DNA from: Bodo saltans
Taxonomy: Eukaryota; Euglenozoa; Kinetoplastea; Eubodonida; Bodonidae
Assembly (NCBI GenBank): GCA_001460835.1
Contig: CYKH01000544.1
Span: 1-49,896, forward strand
Direction: 5' to 3'
Length of the DNA: 49,896 nucleotides
Under the pieces are notes generated by a model. That model was not told the origin of the DNA. It saw nothing but the letters and a program-made list of their open reading frames with translations, and did no database searches. Shown piece by piece: positions 1 to 9,499 of the stretch. The position numbers and the translations under genes are program-made. How positions within the stretch are numbered: position 1 is the stretch's first letter; every line of letters starts with the position of its first letter.

Positions 1-207
1 ATTCCGCTCACCGTGACCACAATCAACGAAGTGGCGGACCTCGGGCTGACCAGCTCCCGCTCGTCGGCGAGCGAGGACGGCGTGCAGGCGTCGAAGGCAG
101 CAACCGCTGTGGAGGAAATGGCCTCGAGGAGCGCCAGCCCAACGCCCTCGAAAGCACATCCGGTGCCGCTGATATCACTTGACGACATCGACGATGTTGA
201 ACTGTAG
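1..207 (+). CDS. 3' end of an unrecognised protein (partial)
   Basis: The frame is open from the first base of the window to a TAG at 205-207, so this is the last 68 codons of a gene that begins upstream. The tail is rich in Ser, Ala and Thr and ends in an acidic cluster (SLDDIDDVEL). No domain is visible in this part, so no function can be given. Codon use resembles the complete genes downstream, and the next gene is on the same strand. Confidence 0.6.
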   Translation: MPLTVTTINEVADLGLTSSRSSASEDGVQASKAATAVEEMASRSASPTPSKAHPVPLISLDDIDDVEL

Positions 208-653
208 ACCTGCAAAAATAGAGTGTTTTTGAATGTTCGTTCCCTTTCTGTTTCATATCAATAAATAGTGAATACCTCGTGTGTCCTTGACAGGACCGTT
301 GCAAGTTGAAGTTGACATGTTTGAACCAACCCTCTTTTTATTTTTGTCCTTTTTTCGAGTATTGTGTCTGAAGAATCTCCTCACCACTGTTTGGCAGCAG
401 CATCTCTTTTTTCAAGACTCCTTTCACAGTGTGCCGCCGCTTCTCAACCTTGCTTCCTTGAACGGTTTTTTTTTTTGATTTTTTTTTGTGTGTAACTCCC
501 ATCGTACGCTCGATCCTTGCTCCGCCCACCCTCGAACAAAAACGCGTCAGTACTCCGCTAATTGCTAAGTATCTGCTCGTTCGTCGTCGCACGAGTTTAC
601 CTGCTGGTTTTGATGTGGCTGTTTGTTCGTTTGTGTATTCGTACACTGTGAAG
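208..653 (+). other. Intergenic region with splice-acceptor signals for the phosphatase gene
   Basis: These 446 bases hold no convincing gene. A long T-rich tract at about 467-487 is followed by the first AG only at 549-550, a likely trans-splice acceptor. A short upstream ORF (ATG at 613, stop at 649-651) ends just before the chosen start of the next gene and could reduce its translation. Confidence 0.5.
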
Positions 654-1526
654 ATGGAGAAACTTAAGAAACTTGTTCTCCTAAAGCAAAAAAGAGATCG
701 GATCGACTGCGTGGGCATCCCGATTGCAGCAGCAGTTCGCCAACATGAAGCCTCCTCACTGCTGCCTGCGTTTCCATTCTTCTTCATTTCCAGTGCAGCC
801 GCCGCGTCGGTTGATAATATCAGCGAAACGTGGAGAAACGTAGGCTCGATCAGACTTGTTCTGATCACCGCAGCCACTCTTCCACTGCCTGCAAGTACTC
901 CCTGTCCCCTACCAACTGATCCCAGCTGTGCACGCAAGTTGCTCGCAGACGCCATTGTTCTCGAGAGTCCTGAAACGGTTCCTATAGATCCAGAAATGAT
1001 CACATCCTGGCTCGACTGCATTGCAAAACGAGAAGCGTTGTTTGAAGAGTCGCTGCAGCTGCAGCCCCCGTCGAATTGCGACGATGCTATCGTGGTGCCA
1101 GTGTACTTTCTCAGAATTCCAATGCAAGACAACGGCTCCCAGCGGCTTTCAGAAGTGATGCGAGGCATTACGGCATTCATCGACGGATGCTGCGCAAGAT
1201 CAGAAGGCTCGTTAGGCAACGTCTTGTCTAAGAATGCGAGAGCCCTTCGCGCCACTTGTTGGCCGGCAACCATGGCAATCGATGGGAATGGAGATGATGA
1301 TGAGGAGCAAGTGGGCATGTTAGTGCATTGCCTTCAAGGCATCTCAAGAAGTGTCTCGGTTGTCATTTGGTACTTGGTGGAGACTTTGTCAACGCTTCCC
1401 AACCCTCCCACTGTAGATGATGTGCTGCGGTGGGTGCGTAGTGAGCGTCGATGTGCGTGCCCAAACCTTTGTTTCGCCGCTGAGCTTTTTTCGATGGAGA
1501 AACGACTTCACAAAAATCGACTGTAA
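654..1526 (+). CDS. Dual-specificity protein phosphatase (DUSP-like)
   Basis: This 290-residue protein carries the cysteine-phosphatase signature HCLQGISRS near residues 225-233, with nucleophile Cys226 and phosphate-binding Arg232. The preceding stretch IPMQDNGSQ supplies Asp159, at the position of the general acid in DUSPs. The helix after the P-loop (SVSVVIWYL) also fits the family. Members remove phosphate from Ser/Thr and Tyr of MAP kinases and other substrates. The first 100 residues match nothing I recognise; they start with a basic MEKLKK. The frame stays open upstream without an ATG, but that part lies in and before the pyrimidine tract, so the ATG at 654 is preferred. A TEY-type MAP kinase lies 6.5 kb downstream, but a functional link is only a guess. 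Confidence 0.8.
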   Translation: MEKLKKLVLLKQKRDRIDCVGIPIAAAVRQHEASSLLPAFPFFFISSAAAASVDNISETWRNVGSIRLVLITAATLPLPASTPCPLPTDPSCARKLLADAIVLESPETVPIDPEMITSWLDCIAKREALFEESLQLQPPSNCDDAIVVPVYFLRIPMQDNGSQRLSEVMRGITAFIDGCCARSEGSLGNVLSKNARALRATCWPATMAIDGNGDDDEEQVGMLVHCLQGISRSVSVVIWYLVETLSTLPNPPTVDDVLRWVRSERRCACPNLCFAAELFSMEKRLHKNRL

Positions 1527-1581
1527 AATTGTTGAAATGTGTGGGGGTTTTATTTTTGCCTTGCTTTCGTTGCACATTATG

Positions 1582-1611
1582 CTGGTCATTCGTTGCCTGG
1601 TCATTCGTTGC
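1582..1611 (+). repeat. Tandem 15-bp duplication in the intergenic region
   Basis: The 15-mer CTGGTCATTCGTTGC occurs twice back to back. It lies in the 3' UTR of the phosphatase gene or in the spacer before the C2 gene. It is probably replication slippage with no evident role. Confidence 0.8.
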
Positions 1612-1657
1612 CGTGATAAGGCCTGTTCTACAAACTCTTGCTTATTTCAACGACATT

Positions 1658-1692
1658 CTTGCTTTTTTCTTGGGTCATTGTCAATTAACAAG
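1658..1692 (+). promoter_or_regulatory. Putative spliced-leader acceptor for the C2CD5-like gene
   Basis: A T-rich tract (tgcttttttcttgg) leads to an AG at 1691-1692. The start codon of the next gene follows 14 bases later at 1707, giving a very short 5' UTR. Confidence 0.5.
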
Positions 1693-1706
1693 AATTCATT
1701 ATTTCC

Positions 1707-4700
1707 ATGGCGACGCTGAAAGTGACCATTCATGAAGGCCGAGATCTGCCTGTCATGGACCGAGCCACTGGTCTCGCAGATCCGTACGTTGTGGTGTCAC
1801 TGAACTCCGAATATTATAGAACTGGGATCGATACCGGCACATGCAACCCAGTGTGGAAATTTGACTGTCGTTTTGATGCCGCCAACTTGCTCACGTTGCA
1901 AGAAGATCCTGTGGAATTTCGTGTATTCGATCACGACATTGTGACCCGCGATGATCTTATCGGTATGCTGTACATTGATCTGAATTGCATTTTAGGGCGC
2001 GAGACACCAACACTCAGCGGGTGGTTTCCACTATTTGACACAATGGCGGGTTTAAGAGGAGAACTACGGGTGACACTCAAGGTGAAGTTTCATGCGGCAG
2101 AAAATCCGACAGCCCCTCGAGTCCCTAGTCGCGTGGTGCGTCATATGGGAAGTCAATCCGTCATTACAGAAACGTTGCGACGCTTTGCTGGCTTCCTGGG
2201 CGTTGGTGGTGGATATGCCACCACAGCAACCAGCTTTCACATGACAACAGACAACGCAGCAGAAGGCTCATCCGCTCCTATTATGCCTGCTGACCAGATC
2301 TCTCCCTTATCTCCTGCCGCCCTCTCTCCCGCTATTCAATACCAAGTAGATGCTGCGGAGCTGCAGCCCATTGGCTATCTCAGACCTAATCAGCCCTCCC
2401 TTACCACAGAGGAGGAGGGCATTCACATCTTCTCCATGTCACGCCTTGATCCCTCTATCTTCCGTGTGGAGTCCGTGTTACCTATGGTAGAGGAGCTCAT
2501 CGTGAAGGCTGATCCAGAGCATTCTAAATTTACGAATTTACGCAGTAGTCGTGCCACCAACGAGGCCAGAATGTTGCAATTGTTTAAGCTTAGTGGCAAG
2601 GTGCGGCGACAGCTCACCCGGAAGGTTCTCGAGCTGCAGTGCAACTGTGTGTTGGGCTACGAAGAGAGATACGACTTAGAGCCCAATGGTATCATTGTAC
2701 GTGCATATGGGACGCCCTGTGTCGTCTCCTCCGTGAAGTTTAGCCTTCATTCGATCGATCGATTCGCTGCTGTCACGGCCTCGGCTCTGCCACTCATCCC
2801 AGCACTTCCTCCCGCAACCGCAGCCGCTGCCACGCAACCGTCGACGCCCCAGTTCAGCGGAATGGTCCTCGCAGGCACAGGATCGTCTGAGGTTCTTCAA
2901 ACATCGCCCCGAGTTCCCCACACGAGCATCGTTTCATCGTCCGGACTAGGATCACCTACCTCAAACAAAATCGGAGGCGATGACTGCCCAGTAAGCGCGA
3001 TGACAAGCGCTCAACCAACGACGGATTTTCCGCATGGCCTACCCTCCACGCCAGTTGATCTTCTCGGAATGAGTGCCAATGTTGTCCTTGATAGCTCGGC
3101 AGCTGGTGGTACCATTATCTCTTCCATGATGCAATCAATCACCACTGTACCCACGACAGCAGCAGCCCCACCACCACCGCCTCTCCCGCTGGTGGATGAC
3201 ATTGATGCCAAGCTGATTCGTGTTACCAACCACCAGCACCAGCTGACCAACAACTCATCGGGTGGCGGTGGTCTCATTGGCGCGACGTCAGTGGTAGTCC
3301 CTGCGCATCATCAGCGCTCTGCTGTCATCACTCTTACCGTCTCGGATGTCCCATCGGGAATGTTGTACCACATTGGCGGCCTCGTCTCTGCTCGCTCCGT
3401 GAAGTTAGTCTCCAAGTTGAAAAACAAATTATCTATCTCCCAAGAGCGCGACGCATGGTGGAGTGAGCTGCGTGAGGAGGTGAAGTACAATGCCCGCAGC
3501 CTCCACTGCAACGCCATCATTGGATACGAAGAGGTTGCCATGTATGACCACGAAGACGTCGTGGTGCTCTCCATCTCTGGTACTGCCGTTGTGTTGGACA
3601 CGACGTGGCTAGCGATGAGGTGTGGCCCTGAGAATTTGTACCACAGATTGGCGCATCGCCTCATTACCGGGAAGTCGTGTGCGATTTTACATTTGTATCA
3701 AGGCCATCATCAGAGTCCTCATGGCAACCACCACAACCATGCTCGCCATCATCACGGCGGCACGCGTCGTGACGACGGAACGGTGTCAGGCTTTCTCTGC
3801 ACCCTCTGCCGTCGAAAGAGTGTTCCAGAAGTGATGTTGGCGTCGTGTGCCGTGCCGCTGGATATCGCTGTGGACGGGGCACCTGTTCTCATCCAAGCAG
3901 CCGTGTCGAAAATGAAACCAAATGTGAAGGGTGCTGAGCTTGCCTTGTGTCTCTCTCAGGCGTTGCCTTTTTTGGAGTTCAGCCTCCACAAGCAGCTTAT
4001 CTTCAAGCTGCAGCTGGAACGGATGAATGCTGCATTTGGTGTCAAGGTGGAGTTTGCTGTGGGGTCTGACGTCATCATCGCGACACTCTCCGCCACGGCG
4101 TTTCGTGTGGTTGGCCTGCCCGTGCCGCAAACACCAAAGTTGGAATTTTGGGAAATTGAGCGGCTTCCCCAAGGCGCCGTTCGTAAGTTGCAAGGGGCTG
4201 TGGAGCGGGCGAAGCAAGCGGCCATATCTCGAACATCGAAGCGACGGATGACGGCCGCCATGGGAATGTCTGGCAACGCCGCTATCTCCACTACGAAGCG
4301 ACGAAGTGCAGCGGACTCGATGCTTGTCCAACGATCCCCGCAGAGTGCTGGGATGCAGCAGCAACACGGCACCACCGACGGGCTGATGACAACCGACGTC
4401 TCTGAGCAGCGAAACAATGAATCGGATGGGACATCTAGCGATAGCGGTGGGTCTCATATTGACGACGGTGCATCGCACGACACGTGGGTCTCGTCATCAT
4501 CGTCGTCGGCAAGTGACGACGGTGAAGGGGGCGGTGGAGGAAACAGCGGTGGTGCTGGTGGCCCTGGATTTGGCTCCCCAAAGAAACACAATGACGTCAC
4601 CGAGTACACAGTTGTCATCGACGACGAAGAGGAGGCGGAACTGATGGTGGGTATGATCACTGGAGATGCGACTGACGACGTTGTGAGGTTGGATGACCTT

Positions 4701-6203
4701 GTCGTGACGGTGCCGTACCTTCCCATGGAGTCCAACCGCTACTCTGGAAGCCAAGAGCGTATTATCCTCTCACGGCGATACTCTGTTCACCACGACGCGT
4801 CGTCTGGCTCAAGCGGAGCACAAAACGGAGGACTTGGTGGCAGCGGTCACCACCACATTGAAATGAACACATCATTCTTAAATCAATGCTTCCTGAATGC
4901 ACGCCTGATGTTTCTGATGCGATTGAGGAGGCTGGCAGTGTGCTGGAAAGCCACCAGTATGCACGACCTGCGGGTGTTCAATTTTCACGTTCATTGCGTC
5001 TTTGAGCCGAACACCAATGACCTTCACATGGTCCTGGACGGCCTTGTGTGCGTTGCCCATGGAGACAGTGGTGAAAGTGACAAGCGACTGCTCAACACGA
5101 TGCAGAATCGCGCATTCGATGAATGTGAGTCGCTTCTCTTTACGTCTGGACTTCCAAACCGTCAAACGTCGCCCGTGCTCATCGGTCGCGAAGATCACAC
5201 GTTTGATGGCACAGATGACGCGATGATGAATATGGGAGGGTCCCTCGGTGAAGGCACCATGACACTTCACGGCACTGCAGGCTCGTATCACGACCTAACG
5301 AATGGATTTCAAAAGCGGTGGAGGCAGTACCGGAGGACCCGCAAAGCGACGTTTTCGCGTAGCAATGCGCCGTTTAACCTCCCCTTTGCATTCCGCCGTG
5401 AATCTCCTCTCTCTACAATGAGTCTTCCCCAAGACCCCTTTGCGTTGTTAGTGGGCCGCTCCTCTGGACCTTTGTCAGAGATGAGGCCCGGTGAACGCTC
5501 TGGCATCAATGAACAGGCAAAGCGTACAGGTATGGTCCACCGCCAGCTTGTCGCATTGGGAAGCCTTGCTTCAGCAACCTTAAGAAATTTTGCTGATCGT
5601 ATTGGTATTGGATCTGAAGTCGTCCCCATGCAACAAGGCGAAGATCCGCTGACCGCACCTGGCAATGGTGGACATTCCAAATCTCGCCACAGCAGCGATC
5701 GAGTTTCATCAGTGACCAACCATCGGAACAGTGGAAGCGGCAGCATTGGCCAACAACAACAGCAGCAGCTGCAGCACAAGCCTGTTGGCGCACTTCAACA
5801 ACTGCTACAACCATGTTCGCGTGTTCCCTCAGATCGTCGAGCGTTACTTGCCTACGACGACCCTTTTTTTATCACCCCCTTGTCGTATGTTGCTGGACAT
5901 GCCATTGTGCGCTACATTTCCCGAGTATCGCATCACTTCATCCGTGAGGCGTACGAAGTGTACAGCGCAGACGAGCTGGGAGAGTTCTTTACCAATACCA
6001 ACATGGAGATTCACGGCGTGGTTCGTGCGTTGGTCAAATCCCTTGGGGGCAACGCGTTGCTTTGTCACAACGTGCAGCTGCATGAAGTGTGGGACTCAGA
6101 TGGATCTGGGTGTGCGTTCTTATGCGTCACTATCACTGGGCATGTTGCAATGGTCACCAAAGAGCATGTTCTCGAAGAAAACGTGACGTCGTACGCTTCG
6201 TGA
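1707..6203 (+). CDS. C2CD5: C2 domain protein of the C2CD5 (CDP138) type
   Basis: This 1,498-residue protein begins with a C2 domain (about residues 1-125) keeping calcium-ligand aspartates: D18, D25 and the FDHD/RDD loop. It then has two copies of the C2CD5-specific module, a conserved C-N-x-[VI]-[LI]-G-Y-E core followed by a hydrophobic strand, near residues 310-335 and 600-632. The C-terminus (about 1390-1490) holds the third family hallmark, starting YVAGHAIVRYISRV and including VRALVKSLGGNALL. Animal C2CD5 binds calcium and membrane lipids and helps vesicles fuse with the plasma membrane; a membrane-traffic role here is inferred. It is longer than the roughly 1,000-residue animal protein because of low-complexity linkers (His-, Gly- and Ser/Asp-rich, and a Q run near 1350). 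The ATG at 1707 immediately precedes the C2 domain and is the first after the acceptor. Confidence 0.85.
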   Translation: MATLKVTIHEGRDLPVMDRATGLADPYVVVSLNSEYYRTGIDTGTCNPVWKFDCRFDAANLLTLQEDPVEFRVFDHDIVTRDDLIGMLYIDLNCILGRETPTLSGWFPLFDTMAGLRGELRVTLKVKFHAAENPTAPRVPSRVVRHMGSQSVITETLRRFAGFLGVGGGYATTATSFHMTTDNAAEGSSAPIMPADQISPLSPAALSPAIQYQVDAAELQPIGYLRPNQPSLTTEEEGIHIFSMSRLDPSIFRVESVLPMVEELIVKADPEHSKFTNLRSSRATNEARMLQLFKLSGKVRRQLTRKVLELQCNCVLGYEERYDLEPNGIIVRAYGTPCVVSSVKFSLHSIDRFAAVTASALPLIPALPPATAAAATQPSTPQFSGMVLAGTGSSEVLQTSPRVPHTSIVSSSGLGSPTSNKIGGDDCPVSAMTSAQPTTDFPHGLPSTPVDLLGMSANVVLDSSAAGGTIISSMMQSITTVPTTAAAPPPPPLPLVDDIDAKLIRVTNHQHQLTNNSSGGGGLIGATSVVVPAHHQRSAVITLTVSDVPSGMLYHIGGLVSARSVKLVSKLKNKLSISQERDAWWSELREEVKYNARSLHCNAIIGYEEVAMYDHEDVVVLSISGTAVVLDTTWLAMRCGPENLYHRLAHRLITGKSCAILHLYQGHHQSPHGNHHNHARHHHGGTRRDDGTVSGFLCTLCRRKSVPEVMLASCAVPLDIAVDGAPVLIQAAVSKMKPNVKGAELALCLSQALPFLEFSLHKQLIFKLQLERMNAAFGVKVEFAVGSDVIIATLSATAFRVVGLPVPQTPKLEFWEIERLPQGAVRKLQGAVERAKQAAISRTSKRRMTAAMGMSGNAAISTTKRRSAADSMLVQRSPQSAGMQQQHGTTDGLMTTDVSEQRNNESDGTSSDSGGSHIDDGASHDTWVSSSSSSASDDGEGGGGGNSGGAGGPGFGSPKKHNDVTEYTVVIDDEEEAELMVGMITGDATDDVVRLDDLVVTVPYLPMESNRYSGSQERIILSRRYSVHHDASSGSSGAQNGGLGGSGHHHIEMNTSFLNQCFLNARLMFLMRLRRLAVCWKATSMHDLRVFNFHVHCVFEPNTNDLHMVLDGLVCVAHGDSGESDKRLLNTMQNRAFDECESLLFTSGLPNRQTSPVLIGREDHTFDGTDDAMMNMGGSLGEGTMTLHGTAGSYHDLTNGFQKRWRQYRRTRKATFSRSNAPFNLPFAFRRESPLSTMSLPQDPFALLVGRSSGPLSEMRPGERSGINEQAKRTGMVHRQLVALGSLASATLRNFADRIGIGSEVVPMQQGEDPLTAPGNGGHSKSRHSSDRVSSVTNHRNSGSGSIGQQQQQQLQHKPVGALQQLLQPCSRVPSDRRALLAYDDPFFITPLSYVAGHAIVRYISRVSHHFIREAYEVYSADELGEFFTNTNMEIHGVVRALVKSLGGNALLCHNVQLHEVWDSDGSGCAFLCVTITGHVAMVTKEHVLEENVTSYAS

Positions 6204-6307
6204 AGTAAAACAACTTTTTACGACTTCTGTGACCCTTGGTGGCCGCAATTCTCATCACACGTTTCCAATTCCTTTTGCTTTATTTTCCCACGATGTATTT
6301 CTATGAA

Positions 6308-6333
6308 TCTTCTTTGTTTGCTGCCTTCACCAG
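6308..6333 (+). promoter_or_regulatory. Putative spliced-leader acceptor for the PIH1 gene
   Basis: A pyrimidine-rich run (cttctttgtttgctgccttc) ends in CACCAG with AG at 6332-6333. The start codon of the PIH1 gene is 19 bases downstream, with no other ATG between. Confidence 0.5.
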
Positions 6334-6351
6334 AACACAAGTGCACCATCA

Positions 6352-7821
6352 ATGCCTCCTCCAGGCACCATTATTCCTGGCATTGTGTTGAAAGTGTTAG
6401 CGGTTGATGGAACCACTAAAGTCTACGTGAATGTCTGTGGGCATGACTCAGTCGGTCTACCTCTCACCAAAAGCATGGACACTATTCCGAATGCCACGTT
6501 TATGGACCACCATGGATTGGATAACCTCATCATTCCTATCTCCGTGGGTGATGCACAACATCACAATCGATCCTCCGAAGCAGAGGGTGGGGGTAAAATC
6601 ATCATCGTCGACGTGGTCATCCACACTCAGATCGTCAAGAGAGTCCTTCCCACACATTCACGATACGAAGAGTTTCTGCCCAAGGTATCGGAACTAGCGC
6701 TCGATTGGGTCACGCAAGAAACTGGGATTCAGCTGTCGAAAAAGACGTGCAAAATGGTGCCAAGCATTTCGTATAAAGATCCACCTGCAAGAAAAGGAAA
6801 GGGAGAGAACGGAGCCGATGACCACTTGAGCCCAGCAGAACGACGCCAACTGGAAGAGAACATCCGCAATCGAGCCAATTCTTTGTATGAGCAACTCTTA
6901 AAGGAGACTAGCGGAAAGGCTCCAGGCCCCTCAGGTCCTCCTGTGTCCTCGTCTGGCGCGACAATTCCCGATGCACTCAAACTTCCCACTCCGTCTGGGG
7001 CGCAAAAACCTGAAGCGCCTAAGAAATTGGTTCAGGAAATGCCGGGCCCCTCCGAGCCCGTCATTCGGAAGGGATTCCTAAACAACCCAGGCAAGCGGCT
7101 CTATGACGACAAGGGCTCGACGGAAGGCGTCCTGCCCGAAGGAGCTGGAGACCCCCTCGGATACCTTCCCAAAGGCCTACGAAACCGAGTGCAAGTCATT
7201 GACACTCGGCCTGAGGCACAACCACCAAAGCCCAAACCCTCACTCCCATTTACAGTGGGAAGTGCCGACGAAGTGACCGGTGCAGAGTTTCTGGAGCAGC
7301 TATCCATGATCGACAACGTCGCCTCCAATCGTGATCCCAACGCAATGGAGGAGATGACACGAATGCTGCAAAACGAACTGTTGAAGCAGAAGAAGAATGA
7401 CAACACGACGACCTATTCCTCTGAACCCACATCCTCGTCGTCGGTAGGGGGCAGCGCAGCAGCAGCAAGCAGTCACAGCACTGGCCCCACAGTTCCTCAG
7501 GTAAAAACGTCAGCGGAAATGACCGCAGTGTTGACTCAGTCTTCCCCTACCCACCCCTCCACGATGCCATCGTCGTCGGGGTGGACTGAGACTGTGTCTG
7601 TGGATAGCACCCAAAGCCCACCACTTATCACGATTCGGTTGCTCGCGCCTGCTGCTGTGGCTGGCATGAAGGATGTTGACCTGGCGGCAGAACCAGAGTA
7701 CGTTGACGTGAACGACCACCGTGTTGTGCTGCCGTGCAGATTAGATGTAGATTCTATCAAGGCAAAGTTTGTCAAGAGCACACGTACCTTAGTCGTCACT
7801 GGAAGTGCCCAGCAAGAGTAA
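6352..7821 (+). CDS. PIH1 domain protein, probable axonemal dynein assembly factor
   Basis: The 489-residue protein has an N-terminal PIH1 domain (about residues 10-150). It includes the typical start GxVLKVxxxDGTTKVYVNVCGH and the conserved block VVIHTQIVKRVL, followed by helices in which a Trp-containing ALDWV segment stands out. A long Pro/Ser-rich linker follows. The last 70 residues (about 420-487) form a CS/p23-like beta-sandwich tail with strands ITIRLLAP, VVLPCRLD and TLVVTGS. PIH1 proteins act with HSP90 and R2TP to pre-assemble dynein arms in the cytoplasm, which suits a flagellate. The full-length architecture matches the PIH1D/Kintoun class, but I cannot say which subfamily. The ATG at 6352 is the first after the acceptor. 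Confidence 0.82.
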   Translation: MPPPGTIIPGIVLKVLAVDGTTKVYVNVCGHDSVGLPLTKSMDTIPNATFMDHHGLDNLIIPISVGDAQHHNRSSEAEGGGKIIIVDVVIHTQIVKRVLPTHSRYEEFLPKVSELALDWVTQETGIQLSKKTCKMVPSISYKDPPARKGKGENGADDHLSPAERRQLEENIRNRANSLYEQLLKETSGKAPGPSGPPVSSSGATIPDALKLPTPSGAQKPEAPKKLVQEMPGPSEPVIRKGFLNNPGKRLYDDKGSTEGVLPEGAGDPLGYLPKGLRNRVQVIDTRPEAQPPKPKPSLPFTVGSADEVTGAEFLEQLSMIDNVASNRDPNAMEEMTRMLQNELLKQKKNDNTTTYSSEPTSSSSVGGSAAAASSHSTGPTVPQVKTSAEMTAVLTQSSPTHPSTMPSSSGWTETVSVDSTQSPPLITIRLLAPAAVAGMKDVDLAAEPEYVDVNDHRVVLPCRLDVDSIKAKFVKSTRTLVVTGSAQQE

Positions 7822-7967
7822 CACTTGAACGGGTCGCGGAAAGAACTCGCTCTCCGCATCGTACAATGCAATTGTTATTATTATTAAAGTAGACCACAAA
7901 GAAAGCCCTGTTACACCTTTTGCGTGTTGTTCATTAAAGTTGTGGGACTCCCCTTGCAAAAATGTTC

Positions 7968-7987
7968 ACTCCTGCTGCATTTTTTAG
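7968..7987 (+). promoter_or_regulatory. Putative spliced-leader acceptor for the MAP kinase gene
   Basis: The run CTCCTGCTGCATTTTTTAG ends at 7987. The kinase start lies 64 bases downstream. No ATG occurs between the AG and 8051. Confidence 0.45.
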
Positions 7988-8050
7988 TAACGAGAACTTA
8001 GTTCAACAGCACAAAACGAAAGTGAGAGGCGACAATCTACAAAAGTGACG

Positions 8051-9235
8051 ATGTCAGCACAGCAACAGCCTTTGAAGCCTCCCGTTCCTGCACCCGGCGG
8101 CAAGGTGACCTACACTCTCCAAGGTCAAAAATTTGAGATTCCAAAGCATTTTAGCGTGACAAAAGTTGTCGGCGCTGGTGCCTACGGCACTGTTTGTGCG
8201 GCTGTTGACGGCCGCACAAAGCAGCCTGTTGCCATCAAAAAAATATCGCGAGTCTTCGATGACCTGACTGACTGCAAGCGCATTGCGAGAGAGTTGCGTG
8301 TCCTATCCTTCATCAAGCACACCAATCTTCTTCGTCTCCGAGAATTTGTCCGACCAAACAATCGTGATGCATTTGCTGATGTCTACATTGTGACGGACTT
8401 GTATGACTCGGACCTTCATCGTATTGTCAAGAGCCAACAGCCCCTTACGGATGAGCACCTTCAGTATTTTATGGCGCAAGCATTCCGTGGACTGCACCAC
8501 CTCCACACGGCGAATATTCTTCACCGTGACTTGAAGCCTAGCAACATCCTTATCAACGCGAACTGCGACATTGTTATCTGTGACTTTGGTCTCGCTCGTG
8601 GAGAGTCGTCTGGTGAACTGACTGAGTACGTGGTGACTCGGTGGTATCGTCCGCCTGAACTGCTGTCCCTGTCCTCTCACTACTCTACTGCCGTTGATAT
8701 TTGGAGCATGGGGTTGATCTTTGCAGAGCTACTCTTTGGGCGTACACTGCTTCCCGGTAAGGACTACGTCGCACAATTGACACTAGTGGTCGACCTCTTG
8801 GGCACACCCAGCGAGGAAGACATGGAGTGCCTCAGCGAGCAGGCTAGGAAGTTTATTTGCGCCCAACCCACAAAACCCGCTCGCGACTTCCGCGTGTTGT
8901 TCCCTAAGGCATCTAGCGATGGTATCGACCTACTTCGGCAACTGCTGCAGTTCCACCCCAAGCGACGCCTCACGACCGCCCAGATTTTTGAGCACCCATA
9001 CTTATCGAAGTTCAGAGACGCTGCAGAGGAAGCGGGAGCTCCTGCAAAATTTGAGGCCAATATCGAATCGAACGAGGGCACAACTGTTGCCGAGTTGCGA
9101 ACACTTCTTTGGGACGAAATCGTGAAGCAATCCGATGAGATTGTCCTCACTCCCAGAAAAGAGGGAGAATCATCGACCCCAGCAGAAGCTGCTGTGGCAC
9201 CAGCCGCCACTTCTAATCCAAGCGAAAAGAAATAA
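8051..9235 (+). CDS. Mitogen-activated protein kinase with TEY activation motif
   Basis: This is a complete 394-residue kinase. Visible landmarks are the glycine loop GAGAYGTV (41-48), the ATP-binding lysine in VAIKK (63), the catalytic loop HRDLKPSN (158-165), DFG (178-180), the activation motif T-E-Y (191-193) followed by VVTRWYRPPE, and the MAPK-typical VDIWSMGLIFAEL. Thr and Tyr in TEY are the sites phosphorylated by a MAPK kinase in the ERK class. The C-terminal extension after about residue 350 is Ala/Glu-rich and looks disordered. Kinetoplastid MAP kinases control flagellum length, cell division and differentiation; which paralogue this is cannot be told by eye. A GTG six bases upstream was rejected in favour of the ATG. 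Confidence 0.92.
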   Translation: MSAQQQPLKPPVPAPGGKVTYTLQGQKFEIPKHFSVTKVVGAGAYGTVCAAVDGRTKQPVAIKKISRVFDDLTDCKRIARELRVLSFIKHTNLLRLREFVRPNNRDAFADVYIVTDLYDSDLHRIVKSQQPLTDEHLQYFMAQAFRGLHHLHTANILHRDLKPSNILINANCDIVICDFGLARGESSGELTEYVVTRWYRPPELLSLSSHYSTAVDIWSMGLIFAELLFGRTLLPGKDYVAQLTLVVDLLGTPSEEDMECLSEQARKFICAQPTKPARDFRVLFPKASSDGIDLLRQLLQFHPKRRLTTAQIFEHPYLSKFRDAAEEAGAPAKFEANIESNEGTTVAELRTLLWDEIVKQSDEIVLTPRKEGESSTPAEAAVAPAATSNPSEKK

Positions 9236-9444
9236 TCCATGGAAGGGTAGCTTAGGGTGTGTGAAAATGCATAACCACGACAACACAACAAAAAAAAAAG
9301 AAGAAGAAATGCGTTCGGCAATTTTTGAATCTCTGTGGAATTTCATCATGCACACGGATGAGTCTCTGACAGAGCAACTCAACGACAACAGCAATAAGCG
9401 AGCTTTGTCACATCAACAAAAACAGGCGAGAGGGGACTAAAAAA

Positions 9445-9464
9445 CGAGAAAGGGATCATTCTCG
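9445..9464 (+). other. Stem-loop in the MAP kinase 3' region
   Basis: CGAGAA (9445-9450) pairs with TTCTCG (9459-9464) across an 8-base loop, and a short T run follows. In this organism it would act in RNA as a 3' UTR element, not as a bacterial terminator. Any function is unknown. Confidence 0.4.
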
Positions 9465-9477
9465 CTTTTTGCTGTTC

Positions 9478-9499
9478 CCCACACAAGAGAATGTGTGGG
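9478..9499 (+). other. Second stem-loop in the MAP kinase 3' region
   Basis: CCCACACA (9478-9485) pairs perfectly with TGTGTGGG (9492-9499) over a 6-base loop. Two more A-T pairs are possible beyond a single bulged C. It lies only 13 bases after the preceding hairpin. Confidence 0.45.

Noticed and set aside
338-1318. Long minus-strand open frame
   Set aside because: It is antisense to the phosphatase gene. Its translation has no domain, and the + strand has a clear catalytic motif.
3786-4478. Minus-strand open frame of 230 codons opposite the C2CD5-like gene
   Set aside because: Composition is a mirror of the + strand codons, and the + strand frame is long and has conserved blocks.
9267-9440. 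Short plus-strand ORF after the MAP kinase
   Set aside because: No acceptor precedes it, and it is Lys/Glu/Asn/Gln-rich from A-rich 3' UTR sequence.
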